A stretch of DNA of 64,000 bases, taken from NCBI RefSeq assembly GCF_041807905.1, contig NZ_JBGVSA010000023.1, forward strand, positions 1-64,000, given 5' to 3'. Shown in pieces: positions 1-10,503 of the stretch. Position numbers and translations under genes: made by a program. The notes under the pieces are model-generated. The model was not told where the DNA came from. It saw nothing but the letters and a program-made list of their open reading frames with translations, and did not search any database. This stretch comes from JBGVSA01 sp041807905. GTDB lineage: Bacteria > Pseudomonadota > Gammaproteobacteria > Burkholderiales > Rhodocyclaceae. The stretch's first letter is position 1. Every line of letters starts with the position of its first letter.

Positions 1-626
1 CCGCCGATGGAAAGCTGGTAACCCGTCATGACGACGGAATCCATACCCTGCGACACCTTCTTGCCGTAGATCATCGCCGCCGACAGGATGAACGCCGACA
101 TCACCACCGCACCATCGCCGGCGATGGTGAAAGTAAAGTCCAGCAGATCGTGGCTGAAATTCACCGCCATCACGCCGGCAAAGCCCAGCAGACAGCCGAT
201 AGCCTTGGCGCCCGTGATACGGTCGTTCTGGTAGATGAAGTGCGCCAGGATCACACTGAAGAAGGTCGCGGTCGAGTTCATGATCGAACCCTTCACGCCA
301 GTGGTGTAGGCAAGGCCGATATAGAAGAACACGTACTGCAGCGAAGTCTGCGTCAGCCCGAGGATGGCGAGTTGCTTCCACTTGCCGGCCGACAGCGGCC
401 CGAGCTTGCGATGCGTGAAGCGCGCCAGCACCAGCAGCACCAGCCCGGCAAAGAAGAAGCGCCAGCCGGCGAACACCAGCTTCGAGGGAATGTCATTGGC
501 CGCGATGTTGAACAGCGCGTAGCCGTTCTTGATGGCCGGATAGGCGCTGCCCCACAACAGGCAGCACAACGTCGCTACGGAAAAGACAAATCGCCTGTCC
601 GTGAATACTTGCGTGTTCTTCTTCAA
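1..626 (-). CDS. DMT-superfamily permease with EamA domain, C-terminus off the left edge
   Basis: Reading the minus strand from 626 gives about 208 open residues running off the window. The start is a TTG (626-624) with an AGGAG ribosome-binding site six bases upstream, followed by MKKNTQVFTDRRFVFSVATL. The protein is a chain of hydrophobic helices with the EamA signatures LLWGSAYPAIK near the N-terminus and GWRFFFAGLVLL after it. The first EamA repeat is complete and the second begins near the edge. Family members export or import small metabolites through the inner membrane; the substrate cannot be told. The neighbouring SDR lies upstream on the same strand but is separated by a terminator, so this gene is probably transcribed on its own. 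Family call is firm, function open. Confidence 0.85.
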   Translation of the reverse strand, partial: MKKNTQVFTDRRFVFSVATLCCLLWGSAYPAIKNGYALFNIAANDIPSKLVFAGWRFFFAGLVLLVLARFTHRKLGPLSAGKWKQLAILGLTQTSLQYVFFYIGLAYTTGVKGSIMNSTATFFSVILAHFIYQNDRITGAKAIGCLLGFAGVMAVNFSHDLLDFTFTIAGDGAVVMSAFILSAAMIYGKKVSQGMDSVVMTGYQLSIG

Positions 627-660
627 AATGACTCCTGCGGCGCCCTTCGACGGACGCACC

Positions 661-691
661 AAAAAAACAAAAGCGCGCCGCGATGGCGCGC
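661..691 (-). terminator. Rho-independent terminator after the SDR gene
   Basis: On the minus strand GCGCGCC, a 5-nt loop and GGCGCGC form a perfect 7-bp stem followed by TTTTGTTTTTTT. It lies 70 bases past the stop codon of the SDR and before the EamA gene, so it separates the two. Confidence 0.85.
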
Positions 692-760
692 CATCAAACC
701 TGCCCGGGGGCTTCTCGCCGCGACCTGCACAGACGGGACGCGACAAACGGAAAAACAGAA

Positions 761-1510
761 CTAGATGTCGGCCTCTCGCGAAGCGTCGTCCTGCATCCAC
801 TCCTGCGCCACATATCGCGCGCCGGCGGCCAACTCACCGGAAGCCAGGATGCGCAGGATCGCCGCAGCAACACGATCGGGTGACGCCAGTTCGCCCGCGT
901 CGCGCCGCTGGATGAAGCGGCCCACATCGGGGAGGTCTTCTTCCGGCGTGGCACGGATCAACGACTGCATGCCCGTATCCATGACCCCCGGATTGATGTT
1001 CACGGCGATCAGTGGATGGGGCTGGCGCGCCTGCTCGAGTGCGAGCGACTGGATGAAGTTCTCCATGCCAGCCTTCACCGCGCAGTACAGCGACCAACCG
1101 GCATAGCCCTTGAGTGCGGCGCCAGACGAGATGTTGGCCACCACTTTGCGACATGCGTGTGACTGGAAAGCAGCGACGACTTCGGTGAGCACCAGGATCG
1201 CGCTCGAGAAATTGACGTTCAGATTGTCGAGCACCGCATCGCGCGCCTGACGCGAGGTCGGGCCGATCGGCTCGAGCGTGGCCGCGTTGCCAATGAAGAT
1301 GAGTTCTTCGATCGGTTGCACCGCCAGCGGTGCGAGCGTATCGGCCACCACGCGAGCCGCTGACGAAGGCTGCGAGAAATCCACTTGCACCGACCAGTCG
1401 TGCGGGGCGCGACGCGAGAACTCCACCACCCGGTAACCAGCGCCCACCAGCCGTTCGCCGAGCGCGAGGCCCAGCCCCCGAGAGCCGCCAGTCAATAGTG
1501 CGAGACGCAT
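761..1510 (-). CDS. Short-chain dehydrogenase/reductase, benzil/sepiapterin-reductase-like
   Basis: 249 residues, normal for a classical SDR. The Rossmann motif TGGSRGLG is at residues 7-14, a GNAA motif near 74-77, and the active-site pair Tyr142/Lys146 in YCAVK with Ser at about 129. It is an NAD(P)-dependent cytoplasmic oxidoreductase. The short length and NAA pattern resemble the YueD/benzil reductase and sepiapterin reductase group, but the substrate is not determined. A longer reading frame starts at 1555. I prefer the ATG at 1510 because a TATAAT hexamer at 1549-1544 lies inside the longer version and because the Rossmann strand then begins normally. It is transcribed alone, between prpR (same strand, upstream) and a terminator. 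Confidence 0.85.
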   Translation of the reverse strand: MRLALLTGGSRGLGLALGERLVGAGYRVVEFSRRAPHDWSVQVDFSQPSSAARVVADTLAPLAVQPIEELIFIGNAATLEPIGPTSRQARDAVLDNLNVNFSSAILVLTEVVAAFQSHACRKVVANISSGAALKGYAGWSLYCAVKAGMENFIQSLALEQARQPHPLIAVNINPGVMDTGMQSLIRATPEEDLPDVGRFIQRRDAGELASPDRVAAAILRILASGELAAGARYVAQEWMQDDASREADI

Positions 1511-1543
1511 GGCAAGGGGAATCTGCCGACAAAACAACTCGGC

Positions 1544-1549
1544 ATTATA
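1544..1549 (-). promoter_or_regulatory. Possible -10 hexamer for the SDR gene
   Basis: The minus strand reads TATAAT, a perfect sigma-70 -10 hexamer, 34 bases upstream of the chosen ATG. No good -35 hexamer sits 16-18 bases further upstream, so support is partial. Confidence 0.35.
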
Positions 1550-1605
1550 GGTCATCCGGTGTTTCGATGCAGGAACCTACCTACGACCACCCGAACCACC
1601 GCCCT

Positions 1606-3522
<1,917 letters not shown>

Positions 3523-3550
3523 GGCGGACCTCGTTCAACGAGGCTTCAAC

Positions 3551-3577
3551 TGAAACACATGTTCCATATCTGAAACA
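3551..3577. promoter_or_regulatory. Putative PrpR upstream activating sequence
   Basis: An imperfect palindrome, TGAAACA-N2-TGTTCCA (3551-3566), is followed by a third half-site TGAAACA (3571-3577). It sits about 140 bases upstream of the sigma-54 promoter and just before the prpR start, the expected place for an enhancer-binding protein that may also control its own gene. Assignment to PrpR is inference from position and symmetry. Confidence 0.5.
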
Positions 3578-3708
3578 GCCACGCTTACCCTAGGGCGGAC
3601 GACACATCGCGCCTTGGCGAGCCGATCCGCCTGCATCGCTTGCGGATCAATGACATAGCGCCCGGATGCGTCCGCCTGCGCTGTGGAAAACCCGCAGGGC
3701 CAGCTCGG

Positions 3709-3725
3709 CTGGCACAGCCGTTGCA
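3709..3725 (+). promoter_or_regulatory. Sigma-54 (-24/-12) promoter of prpBCDE
   Basis: CTGGCAC, five bases, then TTGCA reproduces the sigma-54 consensus with GG and GC at the correct 10-base spacing. Transcription would begin near 3736, giving a leader of about 22 bases before the prpB ATG. The divergent gene encodes a sigma-54 activator, which agrees. Confidence 0.88.
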
Positions 3726-3757
3726 CCGTATGGCACACAGAGTTCCGAGAGACCGCC

Positions 3758-4645
3758 ATGACCGCCAAGACGCCGGGCCAGCTTTTCCGTGAAGCCCTTG
3801 CCGCCGAACGCCCCCTGCAACTGCCGGGCGCCATCAACGCCAACCACGCGTTGCTGGTGAAACAGGCCGGCTTCCGGGCTACGTACCTTTCGGGCGGTGG
3901 CGTGGCCGCCGGGTCGCTGGGATTGCCGGATCTGGGCATTTCGAATCTCGATGACGTACTGGTCGACGTTCGCCGCATCACCGACGTATGCGATCTGCCA
4001 TTGATGGTCGATGCCGACACGGGCTTCGGCGCCTCGGCCTTCAACGTGGCGCGCACGGTCAAGAGTCTGATCAAGGCGGGTGCCGCCGCCATGCACATCG
4101 AAGACCAGGTCGGCGCCAAGCGTTGCGGCCACCGCCCCAACAAGGAAATCGTCAGCCAGGCCGAGATGGTCGACCGTATCAAGGCGGCCGTCGATGCCCG
4201 CACGGACGAGAGCTTCTTTGTCATGGCGCGCACCGACGCACTGGCCGTCGAAGGGCGCGAGCGCGCCATCGAACGCGCACTGGCCTGTGTCGAAGCCGGC
4301 GCCGACGGCGTGTTCCCGGAAGCCGTGACGGAGCTTTCGCAGTACCGCGATTTTGCCGAGGCGGTGCGCGTGCCGGTACTCGCCAACCTCACCGAATTCG
4401 GCAAGACGCCACTGTTCTCGCTCGATGAGGTCGCCGGCGCCGGCGTGGGCATCGCGCTCTATCCCCTGTCGGCGTTTCGCGCCATGAACAAGGCCGCGCT
4501 CGGGGTCTACAACACATTACGGCGCGAGGGCTCGCAACGCAGCGTGCTCGACACCATGCAGACACGCGAAGAACTCTACGACGCCATCGGCTACTGGGAT
4601 TACGAGCGCAAGCTCGACGAGCTGTTCGCGCGTTCGCGCAACTAG
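3758..4645 (+). CDS. prpB: 2-methylisocitrate lyase
   Basis: 295 residues, the usual length. It cleaves 2-methylisocitrate to pyruvate and succinate, the last step of the methylcitrate cycle. The signature KRCGH is at 121-125 with catalytic Cys123, followed by RPNKE; the Mg-binding segment DADTG is at 85-89 and HIEDQ just before the signature. These separate it from isocitrate lyase AceA, which is much longer. The ATG at 3758 is chosen over the longer frame at 3683 because the sigma-54 start point lies inside that extension and the family N-terminus begins here. First gene of prpBCDE; a 108-base gap with a hairpin separates it from prpC. Confidence 0.96.
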   Translation: MTAKTPGQLFREALAAERPLQLPGAINANHALLVKQAGFRATYLSGGGVAAGSLGLPDLGISNLDDVLVDVRRITDVCDLPLMVDADTGFGASAFNVARTVKSLIKAGAAAMHIEDQVGAKRCGHRPNKEIVSQAEMVDRIKAAVDARTDESFFVMARTDALAVEGRERAIERALACVEAGADGVFPEAVTELSQYRDFAEAVRVPVLANLTEFGKTPLFSLDEVAGAGVGIALYPLSAFRAMNKAALGVYNTLRREGSQRSVLDTMQTREELYDAIGYWDYERKLDELFARSRN

Positions 4646-4695
4646 GAACCCGAACGCACCCAACCCCGACAGAGAGCAACAGAGAGCCAAGAAAA

Positions 4696-4729
4696 GCGGC
4701 CGGCAACACAGCACACAACAGCCGGCCGC
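4696..4729 (+). repeat. Intercistronic hairpin between prpB and prpC
   Basis: GCGGCCGGC (4696-4704) pairs perfectly with GCCGGCCGC (4721-4729) across a 16-base loop. No T-run follows, so it does not look like a terminator. It may stabilise the prpB end or be an RNA-processing site; this is inference from position. Confidence 0.55.
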
Positions 4730-4753
4730 ACCCCACGAGAGGAGACACACCCC

Positions 4754-5923
4754 ATGAGCGTGCAAGCGATCGCAGAAGCCCCCGTCAGCGCCATCAAGCC
4801 GAAGAAATCGGTGGCGCTGTCGGGCGTGACCGCCGGCAATACGGCATTGTGTTCAGTGGGCCGCACCGGCAACGACCTGCACTACCGCGGCTATGACATC
4901 CTCGATATCGCCGACACCTGCGAGTTCGAAGAGATCGCCTATCTGCTGGTGCACGGCAAACTGCCTGCACGCAGTGAGCTGGCGGCCTACAAGACGCGCC
5001 TGACCGCAATGCGCGGACTGCCGGGAAACGTGCGCAACGTGCTCGAAAACCTGCCGGCATCCACGCACGCGATGGACGTGATGCGCACCGGCGTTTCCAC
5101 GCTCGGCTGCCTGCTGCCAGAGAAGGACGACCACAACACCGCCGGCGCGCGCGAGATCGCCGACCGCCTGCTGGCCTCGCTCGGCTCCATGCTGCTGTAC
5201 TGGTATCACTTCAGCCATCACGGGCGCCGCATCGAAACGGAAACCGATGACGACTCCATCGGCGCACACTTCCTGCATCTGCTGCATGGCCGCCGCCCTT
5301 CCGCCGAATGGGTACGCGCAATGCACACCTCGCTCAATCTGTACGCCGAGCACGAATTCAATGCGTCGACCTTTACCGCGCGCGTCATCGCCGGCACCGG
5401 CGCCGATGTGTATTCCGCCATGACCGGCGCCATCGGCGCCCTGCGCGGACCGAAGCATGGCGGCGCCAACGAAGCGTCGTTCGACATCCAGCAACGCTAT
5501 GACTCGCCGGACGAAGCCGAAGCCGACATACGCCGGCGCGTGGATAACAAGGAAGTCGTCATCGGTTTCGGCCACCCCGTCTACACCATCGCCGACCCGC
5601 GCAACAAGGTGATCAAGGAGGTCGCCCGCCGGCTCTCGCAGCAGGCCGACGACATGAAGATGTTCAGCATCGCCGAGCGAATCGAAAGCGTGATGTGGAA
5701 TGCCAAGAACATGTTCCCCAACCTCGATTGGTTCAGCGCGGTGAGCTACCACATGATGGGCGTGCCGACGAACATGTTCACGCCGCTGTTCGTGGTGGCG
5801 CGCACGACGGGCTGGGCCGCACACGTCATCGAGCAACGCATCGACAACAAGATCATCCGGCCGAGTGCGAACTACACCGGGCCGGAGAACCTCGCCTTCG
5901 TCCCCATCGAACAACGCCGCTGA
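4754..5923 (+). CDS. prpC: 2-methylcitrate synthase
   Basis: 389 residues, a short citrate-synthase-family enzyme condensing propionyl-CoA with oxaloacetate. The conserved segment GALRGPKHGGANE carries the first catalytic His and FGHPVYTIADPRNKV the second His region. The catalytic Asp region lies near the C-terminus. Its place inside prpBCDE separates it from the housekeeping citrate synthase. The start is supported by a strong GAGAGGAG ribosome-binding site. prpD follows after 23 bases. Confidence 0.96.
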   Translation: MSVQAIAEAPVSAIKPKKSVALSGVTAGNTALCSVGRTGNDLHYRGYDILDIADTCEFEEIAYLLVHGKLPARSELAAYKTRLTAMRGLPGNVRNVLENLPASTHAMDVMRTGVSTLGCLLPEKDDHNTAGAREIADRLLASLGSMLLYWYHFSHHGRRIETETDDDSIGAHFLHLLHGRRPSAEWVRAMHTSLNLYAEHEFNASTFTARVIAGTGADVYSAMTGAIGALRGPKHGGANEASFDIQQRYDSPDEAEADIRRRVDNKEVVIGFGHPVYTIADPRNKVIKEVARRLSQQADDMKMFSIAERIESVMWNAKNMFPNLDWFSAVSYHMMGVPTNMFTPLFVVARTTGWAAHVIEQRIDNKIIRPSANYTGPENLAFVPIEQRR

Positions 5924-5946
5924 TCCACTTCGCACAGGAACCTCGT

Positions 5947-7398
5947 ATGAGCAGTCATATCTCGAACGTCCGCCCGCAACCCGACAAGGTACTGAGCGAC
6001 ATTGCCGATTACGTGTGCGACTACCGCATCGACAGCGCGCTCGCATTCGAAACCGCGCGCAATTGCCTGATCGACACGCTCGGCTGCGGACTCGAAGCGC
6101 TGGAATACCCGGCGTGCACCAAGCTGCTCGGGCCGGTGGTGCCTGGCACGATCGTGCCCAACGGCGCCAAGGTGCCCGGCACGCAGTTCCAGCTCGATCC
6201 CGTGCAGGCCGCGTTCAATATCGGCGCGATGATCCGCTGGCTGGATTTCAACGACACCTGGCTGGCGGCCGAATGGGGACACCCGTCGGACAACCTCGGG
6301 GGCATTCTCGCCACCGCCGACTGGCTGTCGCGCAACGCTGTCGCGGCCGGCAAGCCGCCGCTGTCGATGCGCGACGTGCTCGCCGCGATGATCAAGGCGC
6401 ACGAAATCCAGGGCTGCATCGCGCTGGAAAACAGTTTCAATAAGGTCGGGCTCGATCACGTCGTGCTGGTCAAGGTCGCCTCGACGGCAGTCATCGCGCA
6501 GATGCTGGGCCTGTCGCGCGAAGAGATCATCAACGCTGTCTCGCTGGCATGGGTGGATGGACAAAGTCTGCGCACGTATCGCCACGCGCCCAACACCGGC
6601 AGCCGCAAAAGCTGGGCGGCGGGCGACGCCACCAGCCGCGCGGTGCGCCTGGCATTGATCGCCAGGACGGGCGAGATGGGCTATCCGTCCGTACTGACCG
6701 CCAAGACCTGGGGCTTCTACGACGTGAGCTTCAAGGGCGAGCCGTTTCGCTTCCAGCGCCCCTACGGCAGTTACGTGATGGAGAACGTGCTGTTCAAGAT
6801 CTCCTACCCGGCCGAGTTCCACAGTCAGACCGCCGTGGAATGTGCCATGACCTTGCACGAACAACTGCAGGCACGCGGCCGTAGCGCGCAGGACATCCGC
6901 AAGATCACCATCCGCACGCACGAAGCCTGCATCCGCATCATCGACAAGCAAGGTCCGCTCAACAATCCGGCCGACCGCGACCATTGCGTGCAGTACATGG
7001 TGGCCGTGCCCATGCTGTTCGGTCGCCTGACGGCCGGCGACTATGAAGACGCCATCGCCGCCGATGCGCGCATCGATGCGCTACGCGAGAAGATCGTGTG
7101 CGTGGAAGACCCGCAATTCACGCGCGACTATCACGACCCGGAAAAGCGCAGCATCGCCAATGCGCTCACCGTCGAATTCAACGACGGCAGCACGCTGCCC
7201 GAAGTGGTGTGCGAATACCCCATCGGTCACAAGCGTCGCCGCGCCGACGGCATCCCGTTGCTGGAAGCCAAGTTCCGCACCAACCTGGCCCGCCGTTTTC
7301 CGCACAAACAGCAGGCCGCGATCCTGGCGGCATCGCTGGATCAGGCGCGGCTCGAGGCAATGCCGGTCAATGAGTACGTAGATTTATATGTGATCTAG
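5947..7398 (+). CDS. prpD: 2-methylcitrate dehydratase
   Basis: 483 residues, MmgE/PrpD family. It dehydrates 2-methylcitrate to 2-methyl-cis-aconitate, cofactor-free. The core RWLDFNDTWLAAEWGHPSDN is the PrpD signature with conserved Asp and His. An in-frame extension back to 5695 lies inside prpC, so the ATG at 5947 with an AGGAA ribosome-binding site is used. No acnD or prpF is in this cluster, so the organism relies on PrpD for this step, with rehydration by an aconitase encoded elsewhere. Confidence 0.95.
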   Translation: MSSHISNVRPQPDKVLSDIADYVCDYRIDSALAFETARNCLIDTLGCGLEALEYPACTKLLGPVVPGTIVPNGAKVPGTQFQLDPVQAAFNIGAMIRWLDFNDTWLAAEWGHPSDNLGGILATADWLSRNAVAAGKPPLSMRDVLAAMIKAHEIQGCIALENSFNKVGLDHVVLVKVASTAVIAQMLGLSREEIINAVSLAWVDGQSLRTYRHAPNTGSRKSWAAGDATSRAVRLALIARTGEMGYPSVLTAKTWGFYDVSFKGEPFRFQRPYGSYVMENVLFKISYPAEFHSQTAVECAMTLHEQLQARGRSAQDIRKITIRTHEACIRIIDKQGPLNNPADRDHCVQYMVAVPMLFGRLTAGDYEDAIAADARIDALREKIVCVEDPQFTRDYHDPEKRSIANALTVEFNDGSTLPEVVCEYPIGHKRRRADGIPLLEAKFRTNLARRFPHKQQAAILAASLDQARLEAMPVNEYVDLYVI

Positions 7399-7470
7399 AC
7401 GACACGACTCCCACCGACGCACAGAGACACAAGTCCGGCGCCGCGGGCAGAGGACGGAGGAGACACACCC

Positions 7471-9363
7471 ATGAGCACCACGCTGCAAGCGTTCCATCGT
7501 CGTTCCATCGAAGACCGCGAGGGCTTCTGGAACGATCAGGCCAGCCTCATTCACTGGCACAAGCCTTTCACGCAGGTGCTCGACTACAGCCAGCCGCCTT
7601 TCGCGCGCTGGTTCGTCGGCGGTCAGACCAACCTCTGTTACAACGCCATCGACCGCCATCTGCCAGAGCGGGCGGACGCGCCCGCGCTGATCTGCGTATC
7701 GACCGAAACCAACACCGAGCGCACCTACAGCTTTGGCGAGCTGCATCGCGAAGTCATGCGCATGGCATCGATCATGCGATCGCTGGGCGTCAAGCGCGGC
7801 GACCGTGTGCTGATCTACATGCCGATGATCGCCGAGGCCGTGTTCGCCATGTATGCCTGCGCGCGCATCGGGGCAATCCACAGCGTGGTGTTCGGCGGAT
7901 TCGCGGCCTTCAGTCTCGCGTCGCGCATCGAGGACGCCGAGCCGGTGCTGATCGTGTCCGCCGACGGCGGCTCGCGCGGCGGCAAGGTGGTGCCCTACAA
8001 GCCCCAACTGGATGAAGCGATCCAGCGCTCCACGCACAAGCCCGCCCACGTGCTGCTCGTCGATCGCGGGCTCGCACCGATGGATCGTGTGGAGGGACGC
8101 GATCTCGATTACGCCGCATTGCGCGAGCAACACGCACACGCGCAGGTGGACGTCACCTGGCTGGAATCGAACGAAACCAGCTACACGCTCTACACGTCCG
8201 GCACCACCGGCAAGCCCAAGGGCGTGCAACGCGATGTCGGCGGCTACGCGGTAGCGCTGGCGGCTTCGATGAAGTACATCTACTGCGGCAAGCCTGGCGA
8301 AACCTACTTCTGCACCAGCGACATCGGCTGGGTGGTGGGGCATTCGTACATCGTGTACGGCCCGCTCATCGCTGGCATGGCGACCATGCTGTATGAAGGT
8401 CTGCCGATCTGCCCGGACGCCGGCATCCTGTGGCGCCTGGTCGAAAAATACCGTCCTAGCGTGATGTTCTCATCGCCCACGGCGATTCGCGTGCTCAAGA
8501 AGCAGGACCCGGCATGGCTGACGAAGTACGACACCAGCAGCCTGCGCGCATTGTTCCTCGCCGGCGAGCCGCTGGACGAACCGACCGCATCCTGGATACA
8601 GGAAGGGCTCGGCCACCCGGTCGTCGACAACTACTGGCAGACCGAAACGGGCTGGCCGATCATGACCGTCGCGCGCGGAGTCGAAGACACGCCGACGCGA
8701 CTGGGCAGCCCAGGCATGCCGATGTACGGATATGACGTCAGGATCGTCGACCAGCAGACCGGCAAGCCCGTCGGCGCGGGCGAGAAAGGCGTCATAGCCA
8801 TCGCGCCGCCGTTGCCACCCGGCTGCATGCAGACCGTGTGGCGCAGCGACGCGCGCTTTCTGCATTACTTCGACACCCTGCCCGGCCAGATGCTGTATTC
8901 GACCTTCGATTGGGGCGTGCGCGACAAGGACGGCTACATGTTCATCCTCGGCCGCACGGACGATGTCATCAATGTCGCCGGCCACCGGCTTGGCACGCGG
9001 GAGATCGAAGAGTCGATCACCGGCCACCCGGCCGTTGCCGAATGCGCCGTGGTCGGCAAGGCAGATTCGCTGAAGGGCCAGGTGGCGGTCGCCTTTGCCG
9101 TGCTGCGCAGCGCTCACGGCGCGCAGGATGCCGCCGCGCGCAAGGCCCTGGAGGCCGACATCATCGCCACCGTCGACCGCCAGCTCGGCGCGGTGGCACG
9201 GCCGGCGCAGGTGTGCTTCGTCACGGCACTGCCCAAGACGCGCTCGGGCAAAGTCCTGCGGCGCGCCATCCAGGCCTTGTGTGAAGGCAAGGACCCGGGC
9301 GACCTCACGACCATCGAAGACGCTGGCGTGCTGGAGCAGATCCGCGAGGCCGTGGCCGCCTGA
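7471..9363 (+). CDS. prpE: Propionyl-CoA synthetase
   Basis: 630 residues, an acyl-adenylate-forming ligase of the acetyl-CoA synthetase type. The P-loop YTSGTTGKPKG follows an N-terminal half containing VFGGFAAFSLASRI. The A10-type lysine region KTRSGKVLRR lies near the C-terminus. It makes propionyl-CoA from propionate, ATP and CoA, feeding PrpC. Strong GGAGGAGAC ribosome-binding site. Last gene of prpBCDE; the next gene, idnD, converges on it with only 43 bases between and no obvious terminator hairpin. Confidence 0.94.
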   Translation: MSTTLQAFHRRSIEDREGFWNDQASLIHWHKPFTQVLDYSQPPFARWFVGGQTNLCYNAIDRHLPERADAPALICVSTETNTERTYSFGELHREVMRMASIMRSLGVKRGDRVLIYMPMIAEAVFAMYACARIGAIHSVVFGGFAAFSLASRIEDAEPVLIVSADGGSRGGKVVPYKPQLDEAIQRSTHKPAHVLLVDRGLAPMDRVEGRDLDYAALREQHAHAQVDVTWLESNETSYTLYTSGTTGKPKGVQRDVGGYAVALAASMKYIYCGKPGETYFCTSDIGWVVGHSYIVYGPLIAGMATMLYEGLPICPDAGILWRLVEKYRPSVMFSSPTAIRVLKKQDPAWLTKYDTSSLRALFLAGEPLDEPTASWIQEGLGHPVVDNYWQTETGWPIMTVARGVEDTPTRLGSPGMPMYGYDVRIVDQQTGKPVGAGEKGVIAIAPPLPPGCMQTVWRSDARFLHYFDTLPGQMLYSTFDWGVRDKDGYMFILGRTDDVINVAGHRLGTREIEESITGHPAVAECAVVGKADSLKGQVAVAFAVLRSAHGAQDAAARKALEADIIATVDRQLGAVARPAQVCFVTALPKTRSGKVLRRAIQALCEGKDPGDLTTIEDAGVLEQIREAVAA

Positions 9364-9406
9364 CCACGGCATTGACGGCGCCGCGCGTCAGGCGCAGGTG
9401 CGATGC

Positions 9407-10450
9407 TCAACTGAAATCGAGCAGCACTTTCATGTGCGTATTGCGGTCCCCGGCGAGTTCAAACGCATGCGCGGCTTCATTCAGGGGGACGACAGCGCTG
9501 ATGACGGGGCGCACATCGATGCGCCGCTCGCTGACGAGGCGCGCGGCAAGCGAAAACTCGCCATTGAAGCGATGCGTGCCGACAAGGCTGATTTCCTTGC
9601 TGATGAGGGTGCCGAGCGCCAGCGTTACCGAATCCGGATATCCGACCTGGACGATGACGCCGCGTGGCGCCACGGCAGGGAGTACGCCCGACAGGATGGC
9701 CGGCGCCCCCGTGCATTCGAGTACGACGTCGAAATAGCCTTTTCCCCCGCAGAAACGCCGCTCGATCGCGTCCGGCTGCGTTGCCGTGTTGACGACGTCG
9801 GTGGCTCCCATCTGGCGGGCAATCGCCAACGGGCGATCACGCAGATCGCACGCGACGATCTCCAGTGCGCCGGCAAAGCGCGCTGCCGCAACCGCGAGCG
9901 CGCCGATGGGGCCGGCCCCCGTGACCAGCACGCGCTTGCCGACGAGCCCGCCCGCCTGGCGCACAGCATGCAGCGCCACCGACAGCGGCTCGCAACACGC
10001 GGCCTCCGTCACCGAGATGTCCTCGCCGACAGGCTCGCACTGCGTCTCCTCTGCCACGATCCAGTCCCGGAACGCCCCCTGGCTATGGGGCATGGTGCGC
10101 GCGCTGCCGTAGAAGACCATGTCCACGCAATGCTGATGCTGGCCCGACTGACAGAAGCTGCACCGCCCGCACGCCCGGCTTGGGTTGAGCGCAATGCGCT
10201 GGCCCTCACGTACGCGCGTGACACCGGCGCCGATCCTCTCGACCGTACCCGCGACTTCGTGCCCGAGGGTCAATGGTTCGCGCACGCGGATCGCGCCGAA
10301 GCCGCCATCCTGAAAGTAGTGCAGATCGGACCCGCATATCCCGCCCGCGCCAATGCGCACGAGCACTTGACCGGGGCCGGGCTCACCTACATCGGCAGTA
10401 TCGATGCGCAGGTCGCGTGCGGCATGCACGACACAGGTCCTTGACCTCAT
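9407..10450 (-). CDS. idnD: Zinc-dependent alcohol dehydrogenase, L-idonate 5-dehydrogenase type
   Basis: 347 residues, medium-chain dehydrogenase. The GroES-like domain holds the catalytic-zinc residues in GGICGSDLHYF and GHEVAG and the structural-zinc cysteines in CGRCSFCQSGQHQHC. The Rossmann motif GAGPIGALA is near residue 180. Length and motif order match L-idonate 5-dehydrogenase, which oxidises L-idonate to 5-ketogluconate. The adjacent idnO-like SDR would reduce that product to gluconate. Assignment to idonate rather than another polyol acid rests on this pairing and remains inference. It lies 53 bases downstream of idnO on the same strand, probably one operon. Confidence 0.82.
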   Translation of the reverse strand: MRSRTCVVHAARDLRIDTADVGEPGPGQVLVRIGAGGICGSDLHYFQDGGFGAIRVREPLTLGHEVAGTVERIGAGVTRVREGQRIALNPSRACGRCSFCQSGQHQHCVDMVFYGSARTMPHSQGAFRDWIVAEETQCEPVGEDISVTEAACCEPLSVALHAVRQAGGLVGKRVLVTGAGPIGALAVAAARFAGALEIVACDLRDRPLAIARQMGATDVVNTATQPDAIERRFCGGKGYFDVVLECTGAPAILSGVLPAVAPRGVIVQVGYPDSVTLALGTLISKEISLVGTHRFNGEFSLAARLVSERRIDVRPVISAVVPLNEAAHAFELAGDRNTHMKVLLDFS

Positions 10451-10503
10451 CTCGGAGACTCCTTCTTCTCAGTTCGGCGAAAGGCGCAGGGTGCAGTGCT
10501 GCA

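Noticed and set aside
4853..6046. Long minus-strand open frame opposite prpC
   Set aside because: It is an antisense frame of a well-supported gene in GC-rich DNA, with no start signal or recognisable protein.
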